From positions 1 to 64,000 of the forward strand of contig NZ_JHWX01000015.1 in NCBI RefSeq assembly GCF_000621965.1: a DNA stretch of 64,000 nucleotides, written 5' to 3'. The stretch comes from Methanobrevibacter wolinii SH. Lineage in GTDB: Archaea > Methanobacteriota > Methanobacteria > Methanobacteriales > Methanobacteriaceae. The notes under the pieces were generated by a model. It did not search any database. It saw only the letters and a program-made list of their open reading frames with translations, and was not told where the DNA came from. The stretch's first letter is position 1, and every line of letters begins with the position of its first letter. Positions 1 through 10,696 of the stretch are shown one piece after another. The translations under genes were made by a program, and so were the position numbers.

Positions 1-312
1 GATGATGTTTTAAGCTACTCATTAAACATATTTAAAAATAAAAATCAATTAAATAAAAATAAAAGATTATTTAAACGATTAAAAAAAGAATTAATCAGTA
101 AACTCATGAATTGGAAACATTACAAACCAATAAGAGGTAAAATCGAAGATTATTTCAAAGTACTTAAAAATTCATTAGAAATGAGAAAAATACACAAATT
201 TACACCAAAATCAGTAGAAAAAACCCTATATTTATATGTATTATTAGGAACAATACTCATACAGAACTCCGATACATCAAAAACAGGCCTACAAAAGCTA
301 TCACAAATGTGA
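1..312 (+). CDS. IS4-like DDE transposase, C-terminal part (partial)
   Basis: The reading frame is open from base 1, without a start, to TGA at 310-312. The C-terminal part carries R-GKI-E-DYFKVL-K, which fits the R-(3)-E-(6)-K part of the IS4-type signature; the glutamate would be the last catalytic acid of the DDE triad. Copy 2 is broken at the stretch corresponding to bases 30-75, but here the frame runs through it intact (Asn/Lys-rich). This copy could therefore encode an active enzyme and could drive movement of copy 2 in trans. The N-terminal two thirds are outside the window, so integrity is unknown. Confidence 0.85.
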   Translation, partial: DDVLSYSLNIFKNKNQLNKNKRLFKRLKKELISKLMNWKHYKPIRGKIEDYFKVLKNSLEMRKIHKFTPKSVEKTLYLYVLLGTILIQNSDTSKTGLQKLSQM

Positions 313-328
313 AAAATTCAGGCCCCTA
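1..328 (+). mobile_element. 3' end of DDE insertion sequence (copy 1, cut by window edge)
   Basis: The sequence from base 1 to about 328 is nearly identical to the 3' third of the complete element at 31814-33072. It ends in the same terminal inverted repeat, GAATTTTT read outward to TTCAGGCCCCTA (right end at 328). The left part lies outside the window. It has the same orientation as copy 2. Confidence 0.9.
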
Positions 329-772
329 AAAGATTTATATTATCTTTAATTTATTAGATTTATGATAAAGTAATTGTTTTTAAAATAATTACTAAAGATT
401 TATATTTTTAGGTTCTATAGAAAATTTAGATTATTAAATTTAATATTTTTTATAGAACTTTTTTTTATTTAAGATATAAATGTCTAAATCATCTATTTTT
501 AATTTAATTTTTTACTGTGTCTGTTGAAGTTTTATCAATTTAAATAATATTTTACTTTAGATTAGTTTTAAGATAGTTTACTCTAAAAATTAGTATTTAA
601 AGGGCATTTAATATTTAAAAATCAATTTTATTAAATTTGCTCTAAAAATTAGTATTTAAATATTATTCAATCTTATAAATTAAATTTAAGAGAATTTACT
701 CTAAAATGAATTATATTTCGATGAGTCTTTTTTTTAAATTACTTTTTCTTTATTTTTATATTATATATAATT

Positions 773-788
773 TTTAGGTATACCTAAA
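773..788. promoter_or_regulatory. 16-bp perfect palindrome, candidate operator
   Basis: TTTAGGTATACCTAAA is a perfect palindrome about 320 bp upstream of the ABC exporter start. It is one of few sites with several G/C bases in this AT-rich gap. No regulator gene is adjacent, so an operator role is only a guess. Confidence 0.35.
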
Positions 789-903
789 TTTATATATTAT
801 TAATGATATAATAAGTCTATACAAAATTTAGAAAATACTTTATTTATTAGAATATTGATTAGTTTTATTTGTGTTTTATAAAACAATTATTTTTAATTAT
901 TAT

Positions 904-1020
904 ATTTTGTATAAAATGTTTTTCTAAAAGTGGATTTTTTATTATTTAAAATCTGTTTATGGATTTTGTATAAAATGTTTTTCTTAAAGTGGATTTTTTT
1001 ATTATTTAAAATCTCTTTAT
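904..1020. repeat. two-copy tandem repeat, 59-bp period
   Basis: ATTTTGTATAAAATG begins at 904 and again at 963. The two units differ at only a few positions. The repeat sits directly upstream of the ABC exporter operon and could duplicate promoter or leader sequence. Confidence 0.8.
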
Positions 1021-1109
1021 AAATGTCTTATTATAAAACTATCAAAAATTTAAATTAAATGATTTTCTAGCAAGATTGTAAATAATATAGATTTTATTGA
1101 GGTGAAATA

Positions 1110-1814
1110 TTGAATAAAGTAATTGAATTCAAAAATGTAACAAAAGAGTATGTTAATGGAGAACATGTTTTAAATGCAGTAAATAAATTAAATTTCACAA
1201 TTGATAAAGGTGAATTTGTAGTAATTCTTGGACCTTCAGGCTCAGGAAAATCAACATTATTAAATCTTCTTGGAGGATTAGATAGTGTAAGTTATGGTGA
1301 TATAATAATTGATGATAATAATATAACCCATTATAATGATAATGAACTTACAAAGTTTAGAGCAGAGAAAATTGGGTTTATATTTCAATTTTATAATTTA
1401 ATTCCAAGTTTAACTGTTTATGAAAATATTGATTTAATTTCTGAACTTATAGATAAAGATATTGATGTTGATTATGCTCTTAATCAAGTAGATTTACTTG
1501 ATCATTCAGATCAATTTCCATCAGAATTATCAGGTGGTGAACAACAAAGAGTATCCATTGCAAGGGCAATTATTAAAAAACCAAGTTTATTACTTTGTGA
1601 TGAACCAACAGGTGCTTTAGATTCAAAAACTGGTTTTAAAATTATTAAAATTATTCATGATTTATCTTTTAAAGATAATACAACTGTTGTTGTAGTAACA
1701 CATAATGAAAAGATTGCAGAAATTGCAAATAAAGTTATTTATTTAAATGATGGAAAAATTGATAATATTAAAATTAATACTAATCCAAAAACTCCTGAAG
1801 AGATTGATTGGTAG
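1110..1814 (+). CDS. ABC transporter ATP-binding protein, MacB/LolD type
   Basis: This 234-residue nucleotide-binding subunit energises the permease encoded next to it. Visible motifs are Walker A GPSGSGKST (residues 41-49), a Q-loop in FIFQFYNLIP, the ABC signature LSGGEQQR (about 140), Walker B LLLCDEPTGAL and the switch histidine in VVVVTHNE. The combination of FQFYNLIPSLTVYEN and EPTGALDS is typical of the MacB/LolD/FtsE group, which power mechanotransmission-type exporters rather than importers. The start is TTG at 1110, with GAGGTGA 5 bases upstream. The stop lies 35 bp before the preferred permease start, so the two form an operon. The substrate is unknown. Confidence 0.93.
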   Translation: MNKVIEFKNVTKEYVNGEHVLNAVNKLNFTIDKGEFVVILGPSGSGKSTLLNLLGGLDSVSYGDIIIDDNNITHYNDNELTKFRAEKIGFIFQFYNLIPSLTVYENIDLISELIDKDIDVDYALNQVDLLDHSDQFPSELSGGEQQRVSIARAIIKKPSLLLCDEPTGALDSKTGFKIIKIIHDLSFKDNTTVVVVTHNEKIAEIANKVIYLNDGKIDNIKINTNPKTPEEIDW

Positions 1815-1849
1815 GTATAAAGAATTTAAAATTAATTAAAGGTTATATT

Positions 1850-4126
1850 ATGTTATTATTTAAAAAGATGCTTAGAGATATTTCTAAACATAAATTACAA
1901 TTTATTGCAATTTTTTTAATGTGTTTTTTTGCAATTTATATCTTTGTAGGTGTAGGTTCAGAAGCATATGGGATTGAAACTAATTTAAATAAGTATTATA
2001 ATGATACTAATATGGCAAATGTATGGGTGTATAATGACACATTTACTAATTCTACAATAAATAAAATTAATAATCTAGATTCTACTATTCAAGTAGAAAG
2101 ACAATTAGTAATTAATACAGTAGGTGATATGAAGAATAATCCAGATATTAAACTGCATTTTATTGAAAATAATACAATTTCCAAATATTATCCTATTAAA
2201 GGACCAAATATTGATATTAATGATAAAAATGGTATTTGGCTTGATAAAAGATTTGCAGATACATCTAATATCCATATTGGAGATAAAATTAAACTTAAAT
2301 ATAATAATATAATAATTGAAAAAACAGTACGTGGACTTGGATACTCACCAGAATATGTATTTGAAGAACCTAAAAAAACATTTATACCTGATTTTCATCT
2401 TCAAGGATTTGGGTATATGTCATATAAAGCATTTCCTAAAGAAAATATAAATTATAATACTCTTTTAATTAGAACTAATGAAAATACAAGTAAGTATCAA
2501 GAGGACTTAAATACTATAAGTAGTAATTATTCTATTTATTTAACAAGAGACAGCCAGCTAAGTCATAAAACAATAAGTTCTGAGATAGATCAACATAAAA
2601 TGATGGGTGTTATGATTCCTATAATTTTTGTTATAGTTTCATTATTAACACTTCTTACAACAATGACAAGAATTGTTTCTAATCAAAGAACACAAATTGG
2701 AATATTAAAATCATTAGGATTTAAAAATAAGACAATAATTAATCATTATCTTTCATATGGTATATTTATAATAATATTTGCCTCAATTTTAGCTTGTATT
2801 CTAGGTCCTTTAACATTGCCAAAAATATTTGAAAGTTCAATGGCTACAACATATACTTTACCTGTATGGTCTCCAGGATTTAGTTGGAGTTTTGTAATTG
2901 TTCCTTTAATCATGTTAATATTAGCTATATTATTCACATATCTTACTGTTAAAAATATTGCTCGTGAATCTCCATCATCAACATTAATGCCCAAAGCTCC
3001 TAAAATATCTAAATTAAGATTTATTAATAATACTAAACTATGGAAGAGGTTTAACTTTAATATTAAATGGAATATTAAAGATATGAGTCGAAGTAAACTA
3101 AGAACATTGGTTACTATTGTAGTAATAATTACTTGTACAATACTTGTTATTGCTTCATTAGGAATGGAAGATGCAATGAATAGTGTAGAATCATGGGAAT
3201 ATGGTAGTATAAATCATTATAATAATCAAATAAATCTTAAAGATAATATTACTGATTATCAAATAAATTTAATAAGCGAAAGATATAATGGAACACAAGT
3301 GATGAGTAAAGAAATTGAGATTAAATATAATACTATAAGTAAAACTACTAATCTGAATTCTTATAACAGTACTGGAATTATTACGCCAAATAATAGGTAT
3401 ATGGAAAAAATAAAATATGATAATAACAGTATACTTATCTCTGAAAAGACTGCTGAATTATTAAATCTTAAAGTAGGTGATACTGTAAAATGGCATATTT
3501 ATACAAATAACACATGGGTAAATTCAACAATAACAGGAATTTATGCAGACTCATCAAATCAAGGTCTTATAATAAGTCCAGATAAACTTAAAGAATTAGG
3601 AATCAATTACACTCCAACAACAATTGTAACTTATGATAAAAATATTGATAGTAATCTTTCAGGAATAAATAGTGTAAGTTCTGTATCTGATTTACAGAAT
3701 AGTTGGCAAGAAATTGTAAAAACAATGGATGATATGATTAGAATATTAATTATATTTGCAGTATTATTAACAATAGTTGTATTATATAGTTTAGCTATAC
3801 TTTCATTTACAGAGTCCAAAAGAGATCTTGCAACCTTAAAAGTTATTGGATTTAAATCTAAATATATATCAAAATTATATCTTAGTAAAAGTATATTTTT
3901 ATCAATAATAGGTTTTATTATAGGTTTACCTATCTCTTACTATGTTTTAAGATTAATATTAGATAGTTCTGGTGAAAATTATTATTATCCTATATTTTAT
4001 TCTACTAATACTATCATATTATCTTTTATAATAGTTGTTGGAGTATCAGTAATTGTAAACATCATTCTTTCAAGTAAAATTAGGAATATTGATATGGTTC
4101 AATCACTTAAAAAAGGTAGAGAATAG
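1850..4126 (+). CDS. ABC transporter permease, FtsX/MacB-like
   Basis: A 758-residue membrane subunit pairs with the ATPase just upstream. It has a hydrophobic segment near residues 15-45, a large extracytoplasmic domain, three helices around 250-370 (the first FtsX core), a second N-terminal-like helix around 415-435, a second extracellular domain, and a last three-helix FtsX core from about 625. This is the doubled FtsX layout of large archaeal and Gram-positive exporters. I prefer ATG 1850, preceded by AAAGGTT, over the TTG at 1808 that overlaps the ATPase gene. The likely role is export of a lipid-linked or peptide substrate or of a toxic compound; nothing in the sequence names the substrate. 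Confidence 0.88.
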   Translation: MLLFKKMLRDISKHKLQFIAIFLMCFFAIYIFVGVGSEAYGIETNLNKYYNDTNMANVWVYNDTFTNSTINKINNLDSTIQVERQLVINTVGDMKNNPDIKLHFIENNTISKYYPIKGPNIDINDKNGIWLDKRFADTSNIHIGDKIKLKYNNIIIEKTVRGLGYSPEYVFEEPKKTFIPDFHLQGFGYMSYKAFPKENINYNTLLIRTNENTSKYQEDLNTISSNYSIYLTRDSQLSHKTISSEIDQHKMMGVMIPIIFVIVSLLTLLTTMTRIVSNQRTQIGILKSLGFKNKTIINHYLSYGIFIIIFASILACILGPLTLPKIFESSMATTYTLPVWSPGFSWSFVIVPLIMLILAILFTYLTVKNIARESPSSTLMPKAPKISKLRFINNTKLWKRFNFNIKWNIKDMSRSKLRTLVTIVVIITCTILVIASLGMEDAMNSVESWEYGSINHYNNQINLKDNITDYQINLISERYNGTQVMSKEIEIKYNTISKTTNLNSYNSTGIITPNNRYMEKIKYDNNSILISEKTAELLNLKVGDTVKWHIYTNNTWVNSTITGIYADSSNQGLIISPDKLKELGINYTPTTIVTYDKNIDSNLSGINSVSSVSDLQNSWQEIVKTMDDMIRILIIFAVLLTIVVLYSLAILSFTESKRDLATLKVIGFKSKYISKLYLSKSIFLSIIGFIIGLPISYYVLRLILDSSGENYYYPIFYSTNTIILSFIIVVGVSVIVNIILSSKIRNIDMVQSLKKGRE

Positions 4127-4147
4127 TTTTATATTAAAACTTTTTTT
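4125..4147 (+). terminator. hairpin plus T-run after ABC operon
   Basis: AGTTTTA (4125-4131) pairs with TAAAACT (4135-4141) across a 3-base loop. A run of seven T follows. Confidence 0.6.
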
Positions 4148-4403
4148 CTACAATTTTTTAGTATAATACATTAAACTAGTATATAAAAGCTTTTTTTATT
4201 ATTTTACCTTAAAAACACTTTAAAATGATATAAATCTTAGTTAAACTTAAATAAATCTTTCAAAAGACCTATATTTAGTATAAAAATGATTATAAATATT
4301 ATTATAAATAAAATAAATTAATAATTTAAAAACTTAAATAATAAAATCTTTATATTATTTTCTTAAATATTTATAATAGATATTAATTATGTGTAGGGAT
4401 AAT

Positions 4404-4712
4404 ATGTTATCAAAAGATGAAAAAAACAAGATTAATGATGAAGTTGTATCAAAGATTAATACACTTTTAGCAGAATATGATCTTCCATTTGTAATGGATA
4501 AATTAACAGTTTTAAATTTAGCTAATGCTACTACATTTATGGGTAATTTTAGAATCCATAAACCTGATGTAGTAAATGAAATTAATAATAAAGCTGAAGA
4601 TATATTATCACAATATGGTGAATTATCATATAAATGTCAACGTGTTGTTCCTTGTTGTGATTTACCATATCATGCAGTTAGTTTTAATTTCAAAATTCAA
4701 AATGATGATTAA
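4404..4712 (+). CDS. conserved-looking small protein of unknown function
   Basis: A 102-residue soluble protein, not recognised. The N-terminal half is charged and helical (KDEKNKINDEVVSKINTLL). The C-terminal end has a YKCQRVVPCCDLPYH segment with three cysteines and a histidine, which might bind metal or form a disulfide. I prefer ATG 4404, with an AGGGAT site just upstream; an in-frame ATG at 4389 would add five residues and precede that site. Codon use matches the neighbouring genes, so it is probably real. It stands alone between the exporter operon and uvrB. Confidence 0.65.
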   Translation: MLSKDEKNKINDEVVSKINTLLAEYDLPFVMDKLTVLNLANATTFMGNFRIHKPDVVNEINNKAEDILSQYGELSYKCQRVVPCCDLPYHAVSFNFKIQNDD

Positions 4713-5151
4713 TTTTTAATTTATATAATTTTATTTTATTTTATTTATAAAAGCAACCATACATTAAAATTTAATTTATAAACTTCTTTTTTAAAGTATT
4801 TTTTAAATTTTTATATAAAATAACAAGACCCAAAAATATTAGTTTTCATATGCTCTTAGGAAAAGCAATTTTTAATATATAATATATATTATAGTAAATA
4901 TAGAAAAATTATTAAATACTTATTAAATAATTTTATTATTAAAACAAAAATAAACTTTTATTTTTTAGAATTTAATTTTAATTCCATATGATTTATTAAA
5001 TTTATACAGTATTATTCCATATAATTTTATTAAAGAGAATAATATATTATGTATTTTTATTAATTAAAGAGAATTAATATTAAACACATTAAGTTTATAT
5101 GTATATAATAGAAAGACTGTTTAAACAATAATTTTATATATTTATGATATT
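4713..5151. other. non-coding gap upstream of uvrB
   Basis: AT-rich sequence with short direct repeats (ATTCCATAT... at about 4980 and 5013; TTAAAGAGAAT at about 5029 and 5065). TTTATATGTATATAATA near 5093-5110 is the best TATA-like stretch for uvrB. No ORF of note. Confidence 0.5.
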
Positions 5152-7104
5152 ATGAAAGAATTTAAATTACATTCACCATTTAAACCATTAGGTGATCAAC
5201 CTAAAGCAATTAAATCATTAGTAGATGGTGTAAATAAAGGAATGCATGAACAAACATTACTTGGTGTAACTGGTTCTGGAAAAACATTTACAATGGCAAA
5301 TATTATTGAAGAGGTTCAAAAGCCTACTTTAATTATTTCACATAACAAAACTTTAGCTGCTCAATTATATGAAGAGTTTAAAGCTTTCTTCCCAGAAAAT
5401 GCAGTTGAATACTTTGTAAGTTACTATGATTTTTATCAACCTGAAGCATATGTCCCAAGTAGTGATACATTTATTGATAAAGAATCATCAATTAATGAAG
5501 ATATTGATATAATGAGACATTCTGCTACTCAATCTTTACTTTCACGTGATGATGTTATTGTAGTAAGTAGTGTAAGTTGTATTTATGGTATTGGTTCACC
5601 ACAAGATTATGGAGAATTTGCATTTGGTATTGAAGTAGGAGATGAATTTGATAGAGCATATATTTTATCAAGATTAATTTTCCTCCAGTATGAAAGAAAC
5701 GACATTGCATTTGAAAGAGGACAATTTAGAGTTCGTGGAGATGTTATTGAAGTAAATCCTGTTCATGGTACACCACCTGTAAGAATTGAATTATTTGGTG
5801 ATGAAATTGATGCTATTTCAATTATCAATCCTGTAACTGGTAAAAAAATGGAATCACTTGATAGATACATGTTTTACCCAGCAAAACACTTCATTGTAGG
5901 ACAAGATAGACTTGAACAAGCACTTCAAGATATTAATGAAGAACTTGATGACCGTTTAAAAGAACTTAATTCTTTAGGTAAATATGTTGAAGCTCAAAGA
6001 TTAGAACAAAGAACAAAGTATGATATGGAAATGCTTCAAGAAGTAGGATATTGTTCAGGTATTGAAAATTATTCTATGCATTTATCTGGACGTAAATGGG
6101 GAGATATGCCATATTCATTACTTAAATATTTCCCAGATAATTTCTTAACTATTATTGATGAATCTCATGTTACAGTACCACAGATTCGTGGAATGTATAA
6201 TGGTGATAGAGCACGTAAACAGACACTTGTTGATTATGGTTTTAGATTACCTTCAGCAAAGGAAAATAGACCATTACGTTTTGATGAATTTGAAAAATCA
6301 GTAGATCAAGTTATATATGTATCTGCAACTCCAGGTGAATATGAACTTTCAAGAAGTACAAATGTTGTAGAACAAATTATTCGTCCTACTGGATTAGTTG
6401 ATCCTGAAGTTATTATTCGTCCTATTGAAAATCAAGTTGAAGATTTACTTGGTGAAGTTAGAAATTGTATTAAAAATAATGAACGTGTTTTAATTACAAC
6501 ATTAACTAAACGTATGGCTGAAGACTTAACTGATTATTATGCTAAAATAGGTATTAAAGTACATTATCTTCATTCAGAAATTGATACTCTTGAACGTATT
6601 GAAATTATTGATGATTTAAGACGTGGAACATATGACTGTATTGTTGGTGTAAACCTTTTAAGAGAAGGTTTAGATTTACCAGAAGTTGCTTTAGTTGGTA
6701 TTCTTGATGCTGATAAAGAAGGTTTTTTAAGAAGTGAAACTTCATTAATACAAACTATTGGTAGAGCTGCTCGTAATGTTCATGGTAGAGTAATAATGTA
6801 TGCAGATAATATGACTGATTCAGTTAAAAATGCTAAACATATTACAGATAAAAGACGTCATATACAAATGGCATATAATAAAAAATATGGTATTACACCT
6901 AAATCTACTGAAAGAACACTTAAAGATAAAAAAGAAGAAAAAGATTCTAAAAGAGTTGCTGAAATTAAGAAAATGCCAAAAGATGAACTTAGGCTTCTTA
7001 TTAAAGATTTACAAAAAGATATGGCTGATGCTGCAGAGGATTTAGATTTTGAAAGAGCAGCTAAATTAAGAGATCAAATAGTTGAACTTAAAAGTATGTT
7101 ATAA
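5152..7104 (+). CDS. uvrB: excinuclease ABC subunit B
   Basis: UvrB, the damage-verifying helicase-like subunit of nucleotide excision repair. It is loaded by UvrA2, opens the helix around the lesion and then recruits UvrC. Visible features: Walker A GVTGSGKT (residues 38-45); the [12 protein letters not shown] beta-hairpin region that inserts between the strands; the helicase motif TIIDESHV; the VSATPGEYE motif; the C-terminal helicase motifs [14 protein letters not shown] and QTIGRAARN; and a C-terminal UVR coiled coil ([17 protein letters not shown]) that binds UvrC and UvrA. At 650 residues it is full length. No strong ribosome site precedes ATG 5152. It is transcribed in the same direction as uvrA, 364 bp upstream. 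UvrABC is rare in archaea and was presumably gained from bacteria. Confidence 0.97.
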   Translation: MKEFKLHSPFKPLGDQPKAIKSLVDGVNKGMHEQTLLGVTGSGKTFTMANIIEEVQKPTLIISHNKTLAAQLYEEFKAFFPENAVEYFVSYYDFYQPEAYVPSSDTFIDKESSINEDIDIMRHSATQSLLSRDDVIVVSSVSCIYGIGSPQDYGEFAFGIEVGDEFDRAYILSRLIFLQYERNDIAFERGQFRVRGDVIEVNPVHGTPPVRIELFGDEIDAISIINPVTGKKMESLDRYMFYPAKHFIVGQDRLEQALQDINEELDDRLKELNSLGKYVEAQRLEQRTKYDMEMLQEVGYCSGIENYSMHLSGRKWGDMPYSLLKYFPDNFLTIIDESHVTVPQIRGMYNGDRARKQTLVDYGFRLPSAKENRPLRFDEFEKSVDQVIYVSATPGEYELSRSTNVVEQIIRPTGLVDPEVIIRPIENQVEDLLGEVRNCIKNNERVLITTLTKRMAEDLTDYYAKIGIKVHYLHSEIDTLERIEIIDDLRRGTYDCIVGVNLLREGLDLPEVALVGILDADKEGFLRSETSLIQTIGRAARNVHGRVIMYADNMTDSVKNAKHITDKRRHIQMAYNKKYGITPKSTERTLKDKKEEKDSKRVAEIKKMPKDELRLLIKDLQKDMADAAEDLDFERAAKLRDQIVELKSML

Positions 7105-7468
7105 TTTAATATAATAAAAAGAATAGTTTTATAATGTACGAATTAAATACTAATTAGTATTCTATAATTTGAAGTTTAGATTTTTAAATTACTACTTAAG
7201 TATATTATACTTTGGATGTGTTCTATAATTTGAAGTTTAGATTTTTAAATTACTACTTAAGTATATTATACTTTGGATGTGTTCTATAATTTGAAGTTTA
7301 GATTTTTAAATTATTATTTTAGGTATATTATATTTTAGCTTTGTTAAAATCATTATAATTTAAAATATATTTTATTTTTAAATTTAGAAAACAAATAGAC
7401 TTTAGAAAATTAAATTTTTAAAAATATCTTTTTAACAAAGTCTATATTTTTATAATAATGGTGAAAAT
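7105..7468. other. uvrB-uvrA intergenic gap
   Basis: The gap contains a three-copy 61-bp tandem repeat (7160-7342, listed separately) and otherwise AT-rich sequence. GGTGAA immediately before 7469 is the uvrA ribosome site. Confidence 0.6.
7160..7342. repeat. three-copy tandem repeat, 61-bp period
   Basis: TTCTATAATTTGAAG starts at 7160, 7221 and 7282. The first two units are essentially identical and the third is degenerate in its second half. Each of the first two holds a 15-bp inverted repeat, AAGTATATTATACTT (7198-7212 and 7259-7273). The 14-mer TTCTATAATTTGAA also occurs in the unrelated repeat upstream of pyrG. Confidence 0.85.
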
Positions 7469-10366
7469 ATGGTAAGAAGGTCAAATAAAAAAGAAATTGT
7501 TATTAAAGGAGCAAGAGAACATAACCTTCAGAATATAGATTTAACTCTTCCAAGAGATGAATTTATAGTAATTACAGGTTTAAGTGGTTCAGGAAAATCA
7601 TCACTTGCTTTTGATACTATCTATGCTGAAGGACAACGTAGATATGTAGAATCATTATCTTCTTATGCAAGACAATTTTTAGGTCAAATGGATAAACCAG
7701 AACTTGATTATATTGAAGGTTTATCACCTGCTATTTCAATAGACCAAAAATCAACTAAAGTTAATCCAAGAAGTACTGTAGGTACTATTACTGAAATATA
7801 TGATTATTTAAGATTATTATATGCTCGTATTGGTATTCCCCATTGTCCAAATTGTGGTAGAGAAATATCACATCAAACTGTAGGGCAAATTGCAGAATCT
7901 ATAATGGAAGAAGGAGAAAATCTTAAATTACAAGTTTTATCTCCAATTATTAAAGACCGTAAAGGAGAACATAATCAAGTTTTTGAAGAGTTTAGAGAAA
8001 AAGGTTTTGTACGTGCTAGAGTAGATGGTGAAATAAGAGATTTAGAAGAAGATATTAAACTTAAAAAGAATAATAAACATACTATTGATATTGTTATTGA
8101 TAGGCTTAAAATAAGGAATACTGTTGATTTTAAAAGAAGATTAACTGATTCTCTTGAAACTGCACTTAAATTTGGAGAAGGTGTTGTAAAAGTCCTATAT
8201 TCACCAAAAGATAGTGAAGAATATGAAAAATTATATTCTGAAGATTTTGCATGTGTAGACTGTGGATTAAGTTTTGAAGAATTAACTCCACGTATGTTTT
8301 CATTTAACTCTCCACAAGGAGCATGTCCTGAATGTAAAGGTATTGGTTCTAAAATGGAAATAGATCCTGATTTAGTTGTTCCAGATAAAAATTTATCTTT
8401 AAATGAAGGTGCTGTAGTACCATGGAGTAAATCTAAAAATCAAGATAATTATTATCATCAAATGTTAACTGCAGTTGCAAATCATTTTGGTTTTTCAATG
8501 GATACACCATTTAAAGATTTGGATAAAAAATACCAAGATATAATTCTTTTTGGTACTGATGAAAGAGTAGCATTTAATTTTAAAAGAAGAAATCGTTCAT
8601 ATATGGTTAATAGACGTTTTGAAGGTGTAGTTATAAGACTTCAAAGATTATATTTTGAAACTAAATCTAATTGGAATAGAAAAAATATTTCAAAATATAT
8701 GAGTGATAGAAAATGTTATGTTTGTGGTGGTAGACGATTACGTCCAGAGATTCTTGCAGTTACTGTTGGTGGTAAAAACATTGCTGAAGTCTGTGAAATG
8801 TCTATTAAAAATTCATTTAAATTCTTTAATGAACTTGAACTTACTAAAAGAGAACAATTTATTGGTAGTGAAATATTAAAAGAAATTAAAGCAAGATTAA
8901 AATTCCTTGTTGATGTAGGTTTAGATTATATTAGCCTAGCAAGATCATCAGGTACATTATCTGGTGGAGAAGCTCAAAGAATTAGACTTGCAACCCAAAT
9001 AGGTTCTGGACTTGTAGGTGTTTTATATATTCTTGATGAACCAAGTATTGGTCTTCATCAAAGAGATAATAGAAAATTAATAAATACTTTAGATCATCTA
9101 TGTAATCTTGGAAATACTTTAATTGTTGTAGAACATGACGAAGAAACAATTCTTTCAGCAGATTATGTTGTAGATATTGGTCCAGGAGCAGGAGAACATG
9201 GTGGTAAAGTTATTGCTCAAGGTACCCCTGCAGAAATAATGGAATCAGATGAATCAATAACTGGAAGATATATTTCACGTAAAGAAACTATTCCAATTCC
9301 AGAAAAAAGACGAAAAGGTAATGGTAAATTTATTACAGTTAAAGGTGCACGTCAAAATAACCTTAAAAACATTGATGTTAAATTCCCACTTGGATTATTT
9401 ACTTGTGTTACTGGTGTAAGTGGTTCTGGAAAAAGTAGTTTAGTAAATGAAATATTAAATAAAGGTTTAAATGGTATTTTAAATCATAAATATGCATTTG
9501 CTGGAGAACATGATTCTATTGAAGGAGCAGAAAACATTGATAAATTAATTGTTATAGATCAAACTCCTATTGGTAGAACTCCAAGAAGTAATCCTGCAAC
9601 ATATATTGGTGTATTTACACCAATTCGTGAATTATTTTCACAAACACCAGAAGCTAAAGCAAGAGGATATAAACCTGGAAGATTTAGTTTTAATGTAAAA
9701 GGTGGAAGATGTGAAGCATGTCATGGTGATGGTATTATACAGATTGAAATGCATTTCTTAGCAGATGTATATGTACCATGTGAAGAATGTAAAGGTAAAC
9801 GTTACAATGAAGAAACATTAGATATTCGTTATAAAGGTAAAAATATCTATGAAGTTCTTGAAATGACTGTTGAAGAAGCTTTAGAATTCTTTGAAAACAT
9901 TCCTAAAATCCATAGAAAATTACAAACATTATATGATGTTGGTTTAGGTTACATTAAACTTGGTCAACCAGCTACTACCTTATCTGGTGGAGAAGCACAA
10001 AGAGTAAAATTAGCTAAAGAATTATCTAAACAATCAACAGGTAATACATTATATATTCTTGATGAACCTACAACTGGTCTTCATTTTGCAGATATTAAAC
10101 GTTTACTTAGTGTCTTATCAAGACTTACAGATAAAGGAAATACTGTAATTGTTATTGAACATAACCTTGATGTTATTAAAACTGCAGATTATATTATTGA
10201 TTTAGGACCTGAAGGTGGAGATGGTGGAGGAGAAGTAATTGCAGAAGGAACTCCAGAAGAAGTTGCAGAAAGTGGAACTTATACTGGTGAATTTTTAAAA
10301 GAAATCCTTTCAGAAAATATTACTCCACTTGCTAAAGAACTTATTAATAAAAATTTATCTAAATAA
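7469..10366 (+). CDS. uvrA: excinuclease ABC subunit A
   Basis: UvrA is the ATP-dependent damage sensor that dimerises and delivers UvrB to lesions. The protein has 965 residues and is full length. Visible features: first Walker [10 protein letters not shown] (37-44); zinc-binding cysteines in CPNCGREI and the CVDC...CPECKG insert; the first signature [15 protein letters not shown]; a second ATPase with GVSGSGKSS; the zinc hairpin CEACHGDG...CEECKGKRY; a second signature [14 protein letters not shown]; and Walker [12 protein letters not shown]. The start at 7469 has GGTGAAAAT just upstream. Spacing to uvrB suggests shared damage-repair use but separate transcription. Confidence 0.97.
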   Translation: MVRRSNKKEIVIKGAREHNLQNIDLTLPRDEFIVITGLSGSGKSSLAFDTIYAEGQRRYVESLSSYARQFLGQMDKPELDYIEGLSPAISIDQKSTKVNPRSTVGTITEIYDYLRLLYARIGIPHCPNCGREISHQTVGQIAESIMEEGENLKLQVLSPIIKDRKGEHNQVFEEFREKGFVRARVDGEIRDLEEDIKLKKNNKHTIDIVIDRLKIRNTVDFKRRLTDSLETALKFGEGVVKVLYSPKDSEEYEKLYSEDFACVDCGLSFEELTPRMFSFNSPQGACPECKGIGSKMEIDPDLVVPDKNLSLNEGAVVPWSKSKNQDNYYHQMLTAVANHFGFSMDTPFKDLDKKYQDIILFGTDERVAFNFKRRNRSYMVNRRFEGVVIRLQRLYFETKSNWNRKNISKYMSDRKCYVCGGRRLRPEILAVTVGGKNIAEVCEMSIKNSFKFFNELELTKREQFIGSEILKEIKARLKFLVDVGLDYISLARSSGTLSGGEAQRIRLATQIGSGLVGVLYILDEPSIGLHQRDNRKLINTLDHLCNLGNTLIVVEHDEETILSADYVVDIGPGAGEHGGKVIAQGTPAEIMESDESITGRYISRKETIPIPEKRRKGNGKFITVKGARQNNLKNIDVKFPLGLFTCVTGVSGSGKSSLVNEILNKGLNGILNHKYAFAGEHDSIEGAENIDKLIVIDQTPIGRTPRSNPATYIGVFTPIRELFSQTPEAKARGYKPGRFSFNVKGGRCEACHGDGIIQIEMHFLADVYVPCEECKGKRYNEETLDIRYKGKNIYEVLEMTVEEALEFFENIPKIHRKLQTLYDVGLGYIKLGQPATTLSGGEAQRVKLAKELSKQSTGNTLYILDEPTTGLHFADIKRLLSVLSRLTDKGNTVIVIEHNLDVIKTADYIIDLGPEGGDGGGEVIAEGTPEEVAESGTYTGEFLKEILSENITPLAKELINKNLSK

Positions 10367-10391
10367 TTAATATTTAAAAATTAAAATATTT

Positions 10392-10418
10392 AAATAACTT
10401 TATAAAAGTTATTTTTTT
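10392..10418 (+). terminator. uvrA terminator hairpin
   Basis: AAATAACTTT (10392-10401) and AAAGTTATTT (10405-10414) form a 10-bp stem with a 3-base loop, running into seven T. Confidence 0.7.
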
Positions 10419-10527
10419 ACTTTTTTATTAAAATTTAAAGAGCATTTAATACTAATTAAATTAATTAAAAAGAGATTTTTAAATAGTAAAACAAGTTATA
10501 TAATAATTTAAATTTATTTAAATTAGA

Positions 10528-10655
10528 TAAATACTTATTCTAAAATTAAGAATTTAAATCTAAGATTATTTAAATCAATAAATACTTATTCTAAAACTAA
10601 GATTTTAAGTTTAATTTTATTTAAATTAGATAAATACTTATTCTAAAACTAAGAA
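10528..10655. repeat. three-copy tandem repeat, 51-52 bp period
   Basis: TAAATACTTATTCTAAAA begins at 10528, 10579 and 10631, each followed by (C/T)TAAGA(A/T)T. The repeat lies between two convergent 3' ends, so a promoter role is unlikely. Confidence 0.8.
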
Positions 10656-10696
10656 TGTAATAAATTTAAAAAAATAGAAAATAAAAAAAAGAGAAA

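Larger units (their letters stand above)
329..1109. other. non-coding gap between IS copy 1 and ABC exporter
   Basis: No convincing gene is seen. The stretch holds imperfect repeats of a CTCTAAAAATTAGTATTTAAA-like motif (about 575-700), a 16-bp palindrome at 773-788 and a 59-bp tandem duplication at 904-1020. The last two are listed separately and lie in the likely promoter region of the exporter operon. Confidence 0.6.
10367..10696. other. gap between convergent uvrA and DUF169 gene
   Basis: Besides the uvrA terminator, it holds a three-copy repeat at about 10503-10655. No gene is seen. Confidence 0.6.

Noticed and set aside
2746-2994. Minus-strand ORFs within the ABC permease and similar antisense ORFs inside other genes
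   Set aside because: They lie opposite well-supported genes, have no ribosome sites and show no protein-like composition.
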